Source: CADEDH01 sp047974625
GTDB taxonomy: Bacteria > Actinomycetota > Acidimicrobiia > Acidimicrobiales > SZUA-35
DNA: 64,000 nucleotides
Direction of reading: 5' to 3'
NCBI GenBank assembly: GCA_047974625.1
Contig: JBKECK010000030.1
Span: forward strand, 50,782 to 114,781
Shown: positions 52,853-61,562 of the stretch, one piece after another
How positions within the stretch are numbered: position 1 is the stretch's first letter
Layout of the letters: every line of letters starts with the position of its first letter
Position numbers and translations under genes: made by a program
Notes under the pieces: model-generated
Databases searched by the model: none
Told to the model about the DNA's origin: nothing
What the model saw: the letters and a program-made list of their open reading frames with translations, nothing else

Positions 52853-53131
52853 TCAGCGGCGGAGGCCGAGGGAGTCGCGGACCGTCCGGTAGCGCTCGAC
52901 GTCGATCTTGGCCAGGTAGTCGAGGAGGCGCCGGCGGCGACCGACGAGCTTGAGCAGACCCTTCCGGCTGTGGTGGTCCTTGCGGTGGGTCTTCAGATGC
53001 TCGGTGAGATGGTTGATCCGGTCGGTCAGGAGGGCGATCTGCACCTCGGGAGAGCCGGTGTCGCCCGAGGTCTTGGCGTACTTCTCGATGGTGGGCGCCT
53101 TGGGGGGAAGGTTGGCGGCTGGCTTGCTCAC
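52853..53131 (-). CDS. rpsO: 30S ribosomal protein S15 (uS15)
   Basis: S15 binds the central domain of 16S rRNA. 92 residues: KYAKTSGDTGSPEVQIALLTDRINHL, then EHLKTHRKDHHSRKGLLKLVGRRRRLLDYL and the end YRTVRDSLGLRR, all typical. The GTG start (VSKPAANLPPKAP) has AGGAG about 10 nt upstream. The first residues are a little longer than in most S15 proteins. Confidence 0.97.
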   Translation of the reverse strand: MSKPAANLPPKAPTIEKYAKTSGDTGSPEVQIALLTDRINHLTEHLKTHRKDHHSRKGLLKLVGRRRRLLDYLAKIDVERYRTVRDSLGLRR

Positions 53132-53268
53132 GATGCGGTGCTCCTGACTGGGATTGGGGTGGGAGGTGGGACCCGGGGCCCGGCCGTCGCACCGGCTCAG
53201 CCAGGTCGACAGCGGCCGACCAGCGTACCGGGCCGCCCGGTCGCCTCCCCCCTCCCCCACCGGCCCGG

Positions 53269-54045
53269 TCAGGCCAGGGGGAGCTCCTCGGCGATCCCGA
53301 TCAGCTCCCCGCCGTCGAGCACCAGGGTCTGACCGGTCATCCAGGCCGCGTCGGCAGCCAGGAACAGGGCGGCCCGGCCGATGTCCTCCGGTTCCCCCAG
53401 CCGCTTCAGGGGGTACTGCTGGGCGATCTGGGGGCCACGCTCGCCGTCCCACAGGACCCGGGCGAAGTCGGTCCGGATCAGGCCGGGGGCGATGCAGTTC
53501 ACTCGGACTCGGGGACCGAGCTCGGCCCCGAGCTGCTTGGTCATGTGGATAAGGGCCGACTTGAGGATGCAGTACACCCCGAGGGCGGCTGAGGTGGAGT
53601 ATCCACCGACGGAGGCGATATTGATGACCGACCCGCCGTTCTCCCGCATCCAGGCCTGCCAGGCGTTCTGCGTCCACAGGAACGGGCCGCGGAGATTCAC
53701 CTCGTAGGTCTTGTCGAAGGCCCCGGCCTCACAGTCGATGACCGGCCCGGCGTGTGGGTTGGTGGCCGCGTTGTTCACCAGCACATCGAGGGAGCCGAAC
53801 CGCCCGATGGTGTCGTCCATGATGGCCCGGCCCCCTTCGAGGTCGCCGGTGTGACCGGCCCGCCAGTCGACCTGGCCACCCCCGAGGGCGTTCAGCTCGT
53901 CGGCGGCGGCCTCGCACTTCTCGGCCTTGCGGGACACGATCATCACGTTGGCGCCCGCCTTGGCGAACTCAGCCGCGATGCCCTTGCCGATCCCGGCCGA
54001 GCCCCCGGTCACCAGAGCCGTCTTGCCGTCAAGTCGCAGGTCCAC
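53269..54045 (-). CDS. short-chain dehydrogenase/reductase (SDR)
   Basis: 258-residue classical SDR: TGGSAGIG (cofactor binding), VNNAAT, catalytic Ser in NIASVGGYS, Tyr and Lys in VYCILKSAL, and APGLIRTDFARVL. Arg/Lys after the second strand (VSRKAEKC) suggests NADP(H). The GTG start has a purine-rich GAGGGGG upstream. The substrate is unknown. Confidence 0.92.
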   Translation of the reverse strand: MDLRLDGKTALVTGGSAGIGKGIAAEFAKAGANVMIVSRKAEKCEAAADELNALGGGQVDWRAGHTGDLEGGRAIMDDTIGRFGSLDVLVNNAATNPHAGPVIDCEAGAFDKTYEVNLRGPFLWTQNAWQAWMRENGGSVINIASVGGYSTSAALGVYCILKSALIHMTKQLGAELGPRVRVNCIAPGLIRTDFARVLWDGERGPQIAQQYPLKRLGEPEDIGRAALFLAADAAWMTGQTLVLDGGELIGIAEELPLA

Positions 54046-54161
54046 GAATCCCCCTCGATCGTCGGGATCACTCGGCCGGGTGCCGGAGCGATCCGGTGGG
54101 TCCGCTCACCGTAGCTCCCGGGCCGTCCACCGTTCACGGCCGCCCGGGGAGAGCGGGACCC

Positions 54162-54893
54162 CTAGAGGATCTGGGAGAGGAACAGGCGGGTCCGTTCCTC
54201 CTGTGGGTCGGTGAAGAAGTGCTCCGGGGTGCCGACCTCGACGATCTCCCCGTCGGCCATGAACACCACCCGGTCGGCCACCTGGCGGGCGAAGCCCATC
54301 TCGTGGGTGACCACGATCATCGTCATACCCTCGTGGGCCAGGGCGACCATCGAGTCGAGCACCTCGTTGATCATCTCCGGGTCGAGGGCCGAGGTGGGCT
54401 CGTCGAACAGCATGACCTTGGGTTTCATGGCTAGGGCCCGGGCGATGGCCACCCGTTGCTGCTGGCCTCCCGACAGCTGGCCCGGGTACTTGCCGGCCTG
54501 GTCGGGGATCTTGACCTGCTCCAGCAGGGCCATGGCAGAGCGTTCGGCCTCGGCCTTGGGGGTGCGTCGCACCAGGCGAGGGGCCAGGGTCACGTTCTCC
54601 AGGACGGTCAGGTGGGGGAACAGGTTGAAGCTCTGGAACACCATGCCGGTCTCCCGGCGGATCTCGGCGATGTTGCGGACGTCGTCGGAGAGCACCGTGC
54701 CGTCCACCACGATCCGGCCGCCGTCGTGTTCCTCCAGACGGTTGATGCAGCGGATCATGGTCGACTTGCCGGAGCCGGACGGCCCGATGACCACCACCAC
54801 CTCCTGGCGGGCCACGGTGAGGTTGATGTCCTTGAGGGCCTGGAAGTCGCCGTAGTACTTCTCGACCCCTTCCATGACGATCATGTCACTCAT
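54162..54893 (-). CDS. aapP: polar amino-acid ABC transporter ATP-binding protein
   Basis: 243 residues with Walker A GPSGSGKST, Q-loop MVFQSFNLFPHLT, signature QLSGGQQQRVAIARAL, Walker B VMLFDEPTSALDPE and MIVVTHEMGFAR. The FNLFPHLTVLEN and HEMGFAR stretches are typical of GlnQ/AapP ATPases. Its ATG overlaps the preceding permease as ATGA. Last gene of the four-gene importer. Confidence 0.94.
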   Translation of the reverse strand: MSDMIVMEGVEKYYGDFQALKDINLTVARQEVVVVIGPSGSGKSTMIRCINRLEEHDGGRIVVDGTVLSDDVRNIAEIRRETGMVFQSFNLFPHLTVLENVTLAPRLVRRTPKAEAERSAMALLEQVKIPDQAGKYPGQLSGGQQQRVAIARALAMKPKVMLFDEPTSALDPEMINEVLDSMVALAHEGMTMIVVTHEMGFARQVADRVVFMADGEIVEVGTPEHFFTDPQEERTRLFLSQIL

Positions 54894-56122
54894 CGACCTA
54901 CCCCCAGACGGGACTCGAAACGTTGGCTCTCATTCGACATGGTGTACGAGCCGGCCCAGAAGATGAGCAGCACGAACACCAGGCTCTCGACGATGAGGCC
55001 CTGACCCCGGAACCCGGTCTGGGCAGTGGAGGCCTCGGCGGCGGCCAGCAGATCGGTGACCACCATGGCCGCACCCACCAGGGTGGTGTCCTTGAACAGG
55101 CTGATGAACTGGCCCACCAGGGCCGGGATGACGTTGCGGAGGGCCTGGGGCAGCACGATCCGTCGGGTAACGGCGAGGGTGGACAGTCCCAGGGCCCGGC
55201 CCGCCTCGATCTGGCCGGTCGGCACCGACTGGAGGCCGCCGCGGACGATCTCGGCCACGTAGGCGCCGGTGAACAGCACCAGCACCACGATCGCTTTGAG
55301 CACCGGACCGGGGTCCAGGCTGGAGGGGATGAAGAAGCCGATGGCCACGTTGGCCATCAGCAGCAGGGCGATGAGGGGGGTGCCGCGGAACAGCTCGATG
55401 TAGGCGGTGCACAACAGTCGGACGATCGGGTAGTCCGATCGTCGACCGAGCGCCATGACCACCCCGACCGGGAAGCAGAGACTGATGGCCACCGCGGCGA
55501 GGGACAGGTTGAGCATGAGCCCACCCCAGCCGTCGAGCGGCACCCCGGCGGTCAGCAGCCACACCAGGGCGATCCCGCCGACCATCACGACCAGGACCAC
55601 CGGGGTGGCGCTCCGGGTGGGCACGAGGCCCCCGATCAGGCGGGCGGCCAGGAACCCGGCCGCCGCGGCCAGGGTCAGCAGCCACGGCCCGGCCGTGGCG
55701 GTGAGCAACAGGAGCAGGAGCAGGGCCAGCAGGCCGGGCCACAGTCGGGCAATCAGGCCCCGGACCCGTTCCGCCGGTGGCGGGGGTGGGCCGGGATCCA
55801 TCTCACGCTGGCGACGGGCCATGTGGCCGGCCACCAGGCCTCCGAGGGTGGCCACGCCGATGACCGTCACCGACAGCCGCCAGAGCTGATCGGACGGCCA
55901 GGTGCCCTTCATGAACAACGACAGGTTGACCCGGACGATGTCCCAACGGCCGGTTACGAACACGAACCGGAGGAACCGGTACAGCACGTACGCACTGATC
56001 GCGCCGACGACGAGGGTGACCAGGGCGTCCCCGAACGAACGGAACAGATTCTTGTGGGCCCACCGCCAGGCGGCCGCGATACGACCGGTCGATCGTTCCG
56101 GGGTGGTAACGGGAGGGGTCAT
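54890..56122 (-). CDS. aapM: polar amino-acid ABC transporter permease (AapM type)
   Basis: 410 residues, much longer than simple GlnP-type permeases, with extra N-terminal helices as in the AapQ/AapM and YhdY group. The permease motif EIVRGGLQSVPTGQIEAGRALGLS with VLPQALRNVIPALVGQFISLFKDTTL lies in the C-terminal third. The start is the ATG that overlaps the upstream permease stop (ATGA). Confidence 0.92.
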   Translation of the reverse strand: MTPPVTTPERSTGRIAAAWRWAHKNLFRSFGDALVTLVVGAISAYVLYRFLRFVFVTGRWDIVRVNLSLFMKGTWPSDQLWRLSVTVIGVATLGGLVAGHMARRQREMDPGPPPPPAERVRGLIARLWPGLLALLLLLLLTATAGPWLLTLAAAAGFLAARLIGGLVPTRSATPVVLVVMVGGIALVWLLTAGVPLDGWGGLMLNLSLAAVAISLCFPVGVVMALGRRSDYPIVRLLCTAYIELFRGTPLIALLLMANVAIGFFIPSSLDPGPVLKAIVVLVLFTGAYVAEIVRGGLQSVPTGQIEAGRALGLSTLAVTRRIVLPQALRNVIPALVGQFISLFKDTTLVGAAMVVTDLLAAAEASTAQTGFRGQGLIVESLVFVLLIFWAGSYTMSNESQRFESRLGVGR

Positions 56123-57336
56123 CGGCTCACCACCTGCAGGCGCCGGTTGGCCAGGTTGACCAGCAGGGACACGACCAGGGAGAAGGCGAGGTAGATGGCG
56201 ATCAACACGATGTAGGCGGGCACGGCCGGTGCCCGGTTGCCGATGGCGGTGGTGGTCACCTTGGTCAGTTCGAAGTAGCTGACGGCGAAGCCGAGCGACG
56301 AGTTCTTCAGCAGGTTCAGGTACTGGTTGCCGATGGCGGGCAGGGCGATCCGGAACGCCTGGGGCAGGATGATCCGCCGCATCCGGGCCCACGGGCCCAG
56401 GGCCAGGGCCGCCGCCGCCTCGAACTGGCCGCGGGGCACCGCCTGGATGGAGCCACGCACGATCTCGGCGATATGGCTCGCCGTGTAGACGACCAGGGCG
56501 ACCAGGAGGGCGAAGTACTCGGGCTGGAGGATGATGCCACCGTCGATGCGGCGCCCGTCCACACTCGGCGTGGTGACCTGATCACCCACCAGGACGGCGC
56601 CGGCCAGGACGAGGCCGACGAACACCACCCCGCCCCACAGGAGATCCCGGGCCGGGGCGCCGGTGGCTTCGGCGGTCCGCTGGCGCCACCGCATGACCAG
56701 CCGGCCGACCACCGCGGCCAGGACGGCCACGCCGAGCAGGGCCCACAGGTTGCCGACCAGCCAGGGCACGGCCAGACCCCGGTTGGAGACGATCAGGACC
56801 GAGCCGAGCCGCCACGGGTCGTCGATCGTGGGCAAGGCGTTGAGGACCAGGCCCAGATAGGCGAACACCAGCAGGCCGAGCAGGGGTACGTTGCGGATGA
56901 TCTCGACGTAGACCCGGCACACGGTGCGGACCAGGTAGTTGCCGGATAGGCGGCCGACCCCGATAGCGGTGCCGAGGACGGTGGCGGCCACGATCCCGAC
57001 CACCACCACCCGCAGGGTGTTGAGGGTGCCCACCACGATGGCGTCACGGACCGGCTGGGTGCTCCGCATCGCGTTCCCGGGGATCTCGAAGCCGGCCGGC
57101 TGGTCGAGGACCGAGAAGTCCGTCGGGATCCCGATGTTGGCGCTGTTGACCCGGACGTTGTTGACCAGGATCCCGATGATGGTGAGGGCCAGGGCCAGGG
57201 CGGCCAGCTGGACCACCCAGGCCAGGACCCGCACATTGCGCCACGGAGGCGGCTTCGCGTCGACGACCCGCGCCACGTCCTGGCGCTGCCTTTCACGGGC
57301 ACGTCGGGCGGAATCGTGGTCGTCGGATCGGGCCAT
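56119..57336 (-). CDS. aapQ: polar amino-acid ABC transporter permease (AapQ type)
   Basis: 405 residues. After a basic start comes a helix (VVQLAALALALTIIGILV) and the N-terminal permease part with VEIIRNVPLLGLLVF. An insertion with several helices follows, then EIVRGSIQAVPRGQFEAAAALAL and LPQAFRIALPAIGNQYLNLLKNSSL. It pairs with AapM as a heterodimeric channel. Confidence 0.92.
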   Translation of the reverse strand: MARSDDHDSARRARERQRQDVARVVDAKPPPWRNVRVLAWVVQLAALALALTIIGILVNNVRVNSANIGIPTDFSVLDQPAGFEIPGNAMRSTQPVRDAIVVGTLNTLRVVVVGIVAATVLGTAIGVGRLSGNYLVRTVCRVYVEIIRNVPLLGLLVFAYLGLVLNALPTIDDPWRLGSVLIVSNRGLAVPWLVGNLWALLGVAVLAAVVGRLVMRWRQRTAEATGAPARDLLWGGVVFVGLVLAGAVLVGDQVTTPSVDGRRIDGGIILQPEYFALLVALVVYTASHIAEIVRGSIQAVPRGQFEAAAALALGPWARMRRIILPQAFRIALPAIGNQYLNLLKNSSLGFAVSYFELTKVTTTAIGNRAPAVPAYIVLIAIYLAFSLVVSLLVNLANRRLQVVSR

Positions 57337-57458
57337 CGCTCTCGCGGTTACGGGAGGGTCATCGGTGGGAGGTACCGCTCGGCCCCCGCCGCGGTGGGCG
57401 GCGGGGGCCGAACGTCACGATTGGATCGGGGTTGTCGTCGACCGTCGGCGGTGGCCGA

Positions 57459-58598
57459 TCAGCGGTACGGGGGTGAGTAGAGCAGACCGCCCTCGGTCCA
57501 GAGGGTGTTGAGGCGCCGTTCCACCCCGATCGGGGTCAGGTTGGCGTCGAAGATCTCACCATAGTTTCCGACCTGGCTGACCACCTGGTAAGCAAAGTCG
57601 GTCGGGAGCCCAAGCCCGGGATCGAGCACGGCCCCGTCGACCTCCTCGCCGAGGAACATCACGATGCTGGGGTTCGCCGAACCGGCGAACTCGTCGATGT
57701 TGGTGGAGGTGATGCCCCATTCCTCGGCCTGGATGGTGGCGTAGATGGCCCAGTTCACCGCGGACGCCCACTGGCTGTCCCCGTCACGCACGGCGGGGGC
57801 CAGCGGCTCCTTGGAGAAGGTGCCGTCCAGGATGGTCAGGGCGTCCGGGCCCTCGGGGTAGACGGAGCGGAGGCTCACCAGCTGGGAGTAGTCCGCCGAC
57901 CAGCCGTCGCAACGACCGCCGACGAAGGCCTCCTGGATCAGGTCGGTGTCCTCGAAGGAGAGCACCTCGACCTGGAGACCGAGCCGGGCGAACTCGGCCG
58001 ACACGTTGCCCTCGGTGGTGGTGCCCGACGCCACGCACACCGTGGTTCCGTTCATATCCTCCAGAGCGTTGTAGCTACCGGTCGCCACCATCATCCCCTG
58101 GCCGTCGTAGAAGTTCGGCTGGACGAAGGTTGCGCCCTCGGCACCATCCCGGCTGGCGGTGTAGGTGGTGTTGCGCACCAGGACATCGATCTGGCCTGAC
58201 TGGAGGGCGGTGAAACGGTCGTCGGTGGCGAGGTCGACGAACTCGACCGCCTCGGCGTCACCCAGCACGGCGGCGGCGATGACCCGGCAGAAGTCGGCGT
58301 CGAAGCCCTGGTGGCTACCGTCGGCCTCGAGCACCGCGAACCCGGGCAGGGCATCGCGGGTGCCGCACTTCACCACCCCGGCCTCCTTCACCGAGTCGAG
58401 GGTGCTCCCGCCCTGGGCGAGATCGACGGTGCCGGTCTCGGTGCCGCCCTCCCCCGCCGAAGAGTCGGTACCTGTCGAATCACTGGCCTCGTCGGTGGTG
58501 TCGGAGGCACAGGCGCCGGCGACCAAGGCCGCGGCGAAACACAGGCAGAACAATCGGATCAACCGGCTGGCTGAACGACGCGACCGATTCTCGTCCAT
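57459..58598 (-). CDS. aapJ: amino-acid ABC transporter substrate-binding lipoprotein
   Basis: 379 residues with lipobox LVAGAC, a Thr/Asp/Ser-rich spacer, then the family-3 binding fold: VKCGTRDALPGFAVLEADGSHQGFDADFCRVIAAAVLGD, ALQSGQIDVLVRNTTYT, and NVSAEFARLGLQVEVLSF. The end, LNTLWTEGGLLYSPPYR, is characteristic of AapJ-type receptors for general L-amino acids. Separated by about 120 bases from the permease genes, which it precedes. Confidence 0.93.
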   Translation of the reverse strand: MDENRSRRSASRLIRLFCLCFAAALVAGACASDTTDEASDSTGTDSSAGEGGTETGTVDLAQGGSTLDSVKEAGVVKCGTRDALPGFAVLEADGSHQGFDADFCRVIAAAVLGDAEAVEFVDLATDDRFTALQSGQIDVLVRNTTYTASRDGAEGATFVQPNFYDGQGMMVATGSYNALEDMNGTTVCVASGTTTEGNVSAEFARLGLQVEVLSFEDTDLIQEAFVGGRCDGWSADYSQLVSLRSVYPEGPDALTILDGTFSKEPLAPAVRDGDSQWASAVNWAIYATIQAEEWGITSTNIDEFAGSANPSIVMFLGEEVDGAVLDPGLGLPTDFAYQVVSQVGNYGEIFDANLTPIGVERRLNTLWTEGGLLYSPPYR

Positions 58599-58625
58599 TC
58601 GAGTTTTCTCCTCGGGGTTGCGGAC

Positions 58626-58670
58626 CCATTACCCGAAACTGAACCATTACCCGACACTGAACCATTACCG
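58626..58670. repeat. 18-bp repeats in the leader of the amino-acid importer
   Basis: ccattacccgaaactgaa is followed by a copy with one change and then by the first half of a third copy. They lie 28-72 nt before the aapJ start, in the predicted 5' leader. Confidence 0.85.
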
Positions 58671-58747
58671 GTTCGGGCTGAACCTCGACCGGTTCGGGGC
58701 GGGATCGCCGGCGGTCGGCCGTCGAATCCGGGGGCTGGGTGGCCTAG

Positions 58748-58775
58748 ACCCTAGTCCACCCACTTGGTGGGTCAA
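58748..58775 (-). promoter_or_regulatory. candidate aap operon promoter with embedded palindrome
   Basis: On the minus strand TTGACC (58770-58775, overlapping the ribF stop) and TAGGGT (58748-58753) are 16 bases apart. The palindrome ACCCAC-TTG-GTGGGT (58758-58772) covers the -35 edge and spacer, as an operator would. The leader would be about 145 nt and include the 18-bp repeats. Confidence 0.5.
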
Positions 58776-59722
58776 TGACTGACGCCGAGAAGCTTCAAGG
58801 CCGTAATGATGTCTCGCTGGAGCTGGGCGGCGAGGGCGTCGATCCCGTCGAACCGCTGCTCGGGCCGGAGATGGTGGAGGAGCTCCACCCGGGCCGCCTC
58901 ACCGTAGAGGTCGCCGTCGAAACCGATCAGGTGCGCTTCGACGAGGGAATGTTCCGCATTGTCGTAAAAGGTCGGTCGCTTGCCGACGTTCACCGCGGTG
59001 GGCCAGCGCTGCCCGTCGGGCCGGACATACCAGCCGGCGTAGACTCCATCTGCGGGCAAAGCGAGGGGGCGGGGGACGGCCACATTGGCGGTGGGGAACC
59101 CGATGGTGCGGCCTCGCCGATCGCCCTCGGTCACCGGGCCCCGGATCTCGAATGGGCGGCCCAGCATCTGGGCGGCGGCCGTCACGTCGGATCGTTCCAG
59201 GGCCCGCCGCACCGCGGTGGACGAGACGGGCTGGACCCCACCATTGGCCCCCTCCAGGAGGTCGAGGGCGTGGACCTCGAAGCCGTATTTCTCCCCCAGC
59301 TCGGCCAGCAGTTCGGTGGTTCCCTCCCGACCGCGGCCGAAGTGGAAGTTGCCGCCGACGACGACCACCCGGGCCTTGAGGGCCCCGACGATCAGCTCGT
59401 CGACGAACTCCGCCGCCGGTTCGGCCGCCCGCTCGGCGTCGAAGGGCACCACGACGGTGGTGTCGATACCCTGGGCGGCCACCAGTTCGAGCTTGTGTTC
59501 CAGCCCGGTGAGGAGCTTCGGGGCCGACTCGGGCCGGATCACGGTGGCCGGGTGGGGGTCGAAGGTGATCAGGGCGGTGGCCAGGCCCCGCTCGGTGGCC
59601 AGTTCACGGGTCCGTCGGATGACCAGCTGGTGACCCAGATGAACGCCGTCGTAGACCCCGATGGTCACGGCGTGTTCGCCCTCGAGGTCGAGAGGCCGTT
59701 CGGTGTCGCGCACGCATCTCAC
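58772..59722 (-). CDS. ribF: bifunctional riboflavin kinase / FAD synthetase
   Basis: RibF makes FMN and then FAD from riboflavin. 316 residues: the nucleotidyltransferase half with GVYDGVHLGHQLVI, TFDPHP, GGNFHFGRGREG and the SSTAVRRAL motif; then the kinase half with GPVTEGDRRGRTIGFPTANVAVP and VNVGKRPTF. The GTG start lies 13 nt after the truB stop; no clear ribosome binding site is seen. Confidence 0.95.
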   Translation of the reverse strand: MRCVRDTERPLDLEGEHAVTIGVYDGVHLGHQLVIRRTRELATERGLATALITFDPHPATVIRPESAPKLLTGLEHKLELVAAQGIDTTVVVPFDAERAAEPAAEFVDELIVGALKARVVVVGGNFHFGRGREGTTELLAELGEKYGFEVHALDLLEGANGGVQPVSSTAVRRALERSDVTAAAQMLGRPFEIRGPVTEGDRRGRTIGFPTANVAVPRPLALPADGVYAGWYVRPDGQRWPTAVNVGKRPTFYDNAEHSLVEAHLIGFDGDLYGEAARVELLHHLRPEQRFDGIDALAAQLQRDIITALKLLGVSH

Positions 59723-59734
59723 AGAGTGCAGAGG

Positions 59735-60661
59735 TTACCGGTCGGCGCCGATCAGGACCCGTTCGGGAACGAGGCGGCCCTCCTCGAGCGCCGCGATGGC
59801 CACCAGGGTGTCGTCGGTGTCGCACACCGCGAACGGGGCCGGCCCGGTAGGCTCCGGCGATCCCGGCGCCGGTCGGGGGCCTTCGATCCGGATCGACCGT
59901 TCGATGGCCACCGGCTGGCCGTGACCGATGGCCCGGACGTCCTCGGCCCCGATGACGATGGCGGGGAGGTGGGCGACCAGGTGCCGAAGGGGTCGCAGCT
60001 GGAGCTCGTCGAGGCCGCAGGCGTCGTCCAGGGTGAAGGGCCCCACCGACGTCCGGCGGAGCTCGGTCAGGTGGGCGCCACCGCCGAGGGCGGTTCCCAG
60101 GTCGGCGGCCAGGGAACGGATGTAGGTGCCGGACGAGCAGACGACGCGGGCCTCGTAGACGAGGGGGTCGTCGGTGGGGCTGGTGTCGAACCGGTGGACG
60201 ACGATGGGCCGGGGTGGGCGCTCCACCTCGGTGCCTTCCCGGGCCAGTTCGTGGAGCCGTCGGCCCCCGATCCGGACCGCCGACACCATCGGGGGCACCT
60301 GGAGGCCGGGGCCGACCATGGTTTTGGCCGCCGCCGCCACCTCGTCGGCGGTGACCATCATGTCGTGGGTGGCGGTGACCTCGCCGGCGGCGTCGAGGGT
60401 GGAGGTCTCGGACCCGAACCGGATCCGGCCCCGGTAGCCCTTGTCCACCCCGGTCACGTAGTTCAGAAGCTTGGTACCCGGGCCCACCCCGAGGACCAGG
60501 ACCCCGGTGGCGTCGGGGTCGAGGGTGCCGGCATGGCCGACCTTGCGGGTGCCGAGGGCGCGGCGCACCTGGTCGACGACGTCGTGGCTGGTGCAACCGG
60601 CCGGCTTGTCGACGATCAGGGCCCCGGCGGCCCCCGAGTCCGGCCGGCGACGGCGGCTCAC
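59735..60661 (-). CDS. truB: tRNA pseudouridine-55 synthase
   Basis: 308 residues with the catalytic GHAGTLDPDATGVL (nucleophile Asp), VDKPAGCTSHDVV, YVTGVDKGYRGRIRFG, VPPMVSAVRIGG and CSSGTYIRSLAADLG. A PUA-like C-terminal part follows. The GTG start overlaps the rbfA stop as GTGA, so the two are coupled. Confidence 0.96.
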   Translation of the reverse strand: MSRRRRPDSGAAGALIVDKPAGCTSHDVVDQVRRALGTRKVGHAGTLDPDATGVLVLGVGPGTKLLNYVTGVDKGYRGRIRFGSETSTLDAAGEVTATHDMMVTADEVAAAAKTMVGPGLQVPPMVSAVRIGGRRLHELAREGTEVERPPRPIVVHRFDTSPTDDPLVYEARVVCSSGTYIRSLAADLGTALGGGAHLTELRRTSVGPFTLDDACGLDELQLRPLRHLVAHLPAIVIGAEDVRAIGHGQPVAIERSIRIEGPRPAPGSPEPTGPAPFAVCDTDDTLVAIAALEEGRLVPERVLIGADR

Positions 60662-61197
60662 CGGTCGTCGGCCCCAGCCGGAGCGCCCCCGGGACGGGAG
60701 CCGTCCTCGCCGGGGCCGGGCTCCGGGTCGCCGGGGCCGGTCCGGTCCGGGTCGGGGTCGGCTCCGGTGTCGAGCCCGGCCAGGATCTCATCGATCCGGG
60801 CCCCGGAGCGGATGGCGGGATCGAAGGCGAAGACCACCTCGGGGGTCTTGCGAAGCCGGGCCGACCGGGCGATGGCCGCCTGGAGGGGCTTGCGGTACTC
60901 CTCGGCCAGGATCTCCAGCAGCTCATCGTCGGCGTCGGGGTCGGCGTCGGGGTCGGAGTCCAGGGTGGACAGGAACACCTGGGCCCGATCGAGCTCGGCG
61001 TCGACCTCGACCCCGGTCACGGTGAGCAGGCCGAGGCGGTCGTCGTCTGCCCGGCCCAGCTCGTCGGCCACGATCTCGTGGATGAGGGCGTTCAGTCGGG
61101 CGGTCCGGGGGTACTGTCGGTTGGTCGCGGGCCGGGATTTGCGCCGGGCGCCTCCCCCGCTGCTGCCCCGGCCCCGCTGGTTCGGTCGTCGGCTCAT
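60658..61197 (-). CDS. rbfA: ribosome-binding factor A
   Basis: RbfA assists 30S maturation by binding 16S rRNA. 179 residues: basic start, then TARLNALIHEIVADELGRADD, LLTVTGVEVDAELDRAQVFLSTLD, and ARSARLRKTPEVVFAFDPAIRSGARIDEIL. An acidic DPDADPDAD insertion lies in the loop after the third strand, and the C-terminal about 40 residues are a disordered Pro/Gly/Asp tail. ATG with GGAGG 8 nt upstream. Confidence 0.94.
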   Translation of the reverse strand: MSRRPNQRGRGSSGGGARRKSRPATNRQYPRTARLNALIHEIVADELGRADDDRLGLLTVTGVEVDAELDRAQVFLSTLDSDPDADPDADDELLEILAEEYRKPLQAAIARSARLRKTPEVVFAFDPAIRSGARIDEILAGLDTGADPDPDRTGPGDPEPGPGEDGSRPGGAPAGADDR

Positions 61198-61246
61198 AGG
61201 GTGATCCTCCGCAATGCTGGGGTGGTGACCCCGGGCGGTGGCCCGG

Positions 61247-61534
61247 TCATTCCTCCCACCAGGAACGTTCGGACTCGATGATGTCGATGTCGTTGGTTGA
61301 CCACAGGTAGCGGTCGATGTCGTCGGCGGTGCGTTCGACCACGGCGGGGGCCGAACCGACCACGGTCACCCCGAGGGTGGCCCTTTGCCACAGGTCCTGA
61401 TGGTCCACCTCGGCCACCCCAACGCCCGTCATCCGATCGAGATGACGGACGATGGGGGTGACCAACGATCGTTTCGCCTTCAGGGACTGCGAAGTGGGTA
61501 GATGGAGCTCCACCCGGAGAACGAGTACGTACAC
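61247..61534 (-). CDS. DUF503 (YlxP-like) protein
   Basis: 95 residues; VLVLRVELHLPTSQSLKAKRSLVTPIVRHL and VAEVDHQDLWQRATLGVTVVG are the DUF503 hallmarks. It lies between infB and rbfA, the standard place of ylxP-type genes, and is thought to act in ribosome maturation. GTG start with GGAG 8 nt upstream. Confidence 0.92.
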   Translation of the reverse strand: MYVLVLRVELHLPTSQSLKAKRSLVTPIVRHLDRMTGVGVAEVDHQDLWQRATLGVTVVGSAPAVVERTADDIDRYLWSTNDIDIIESERSWWEE

Positions 61535-61562
61535 CGCAGGGCTCCGAGGTCAGGGGGCCGGA

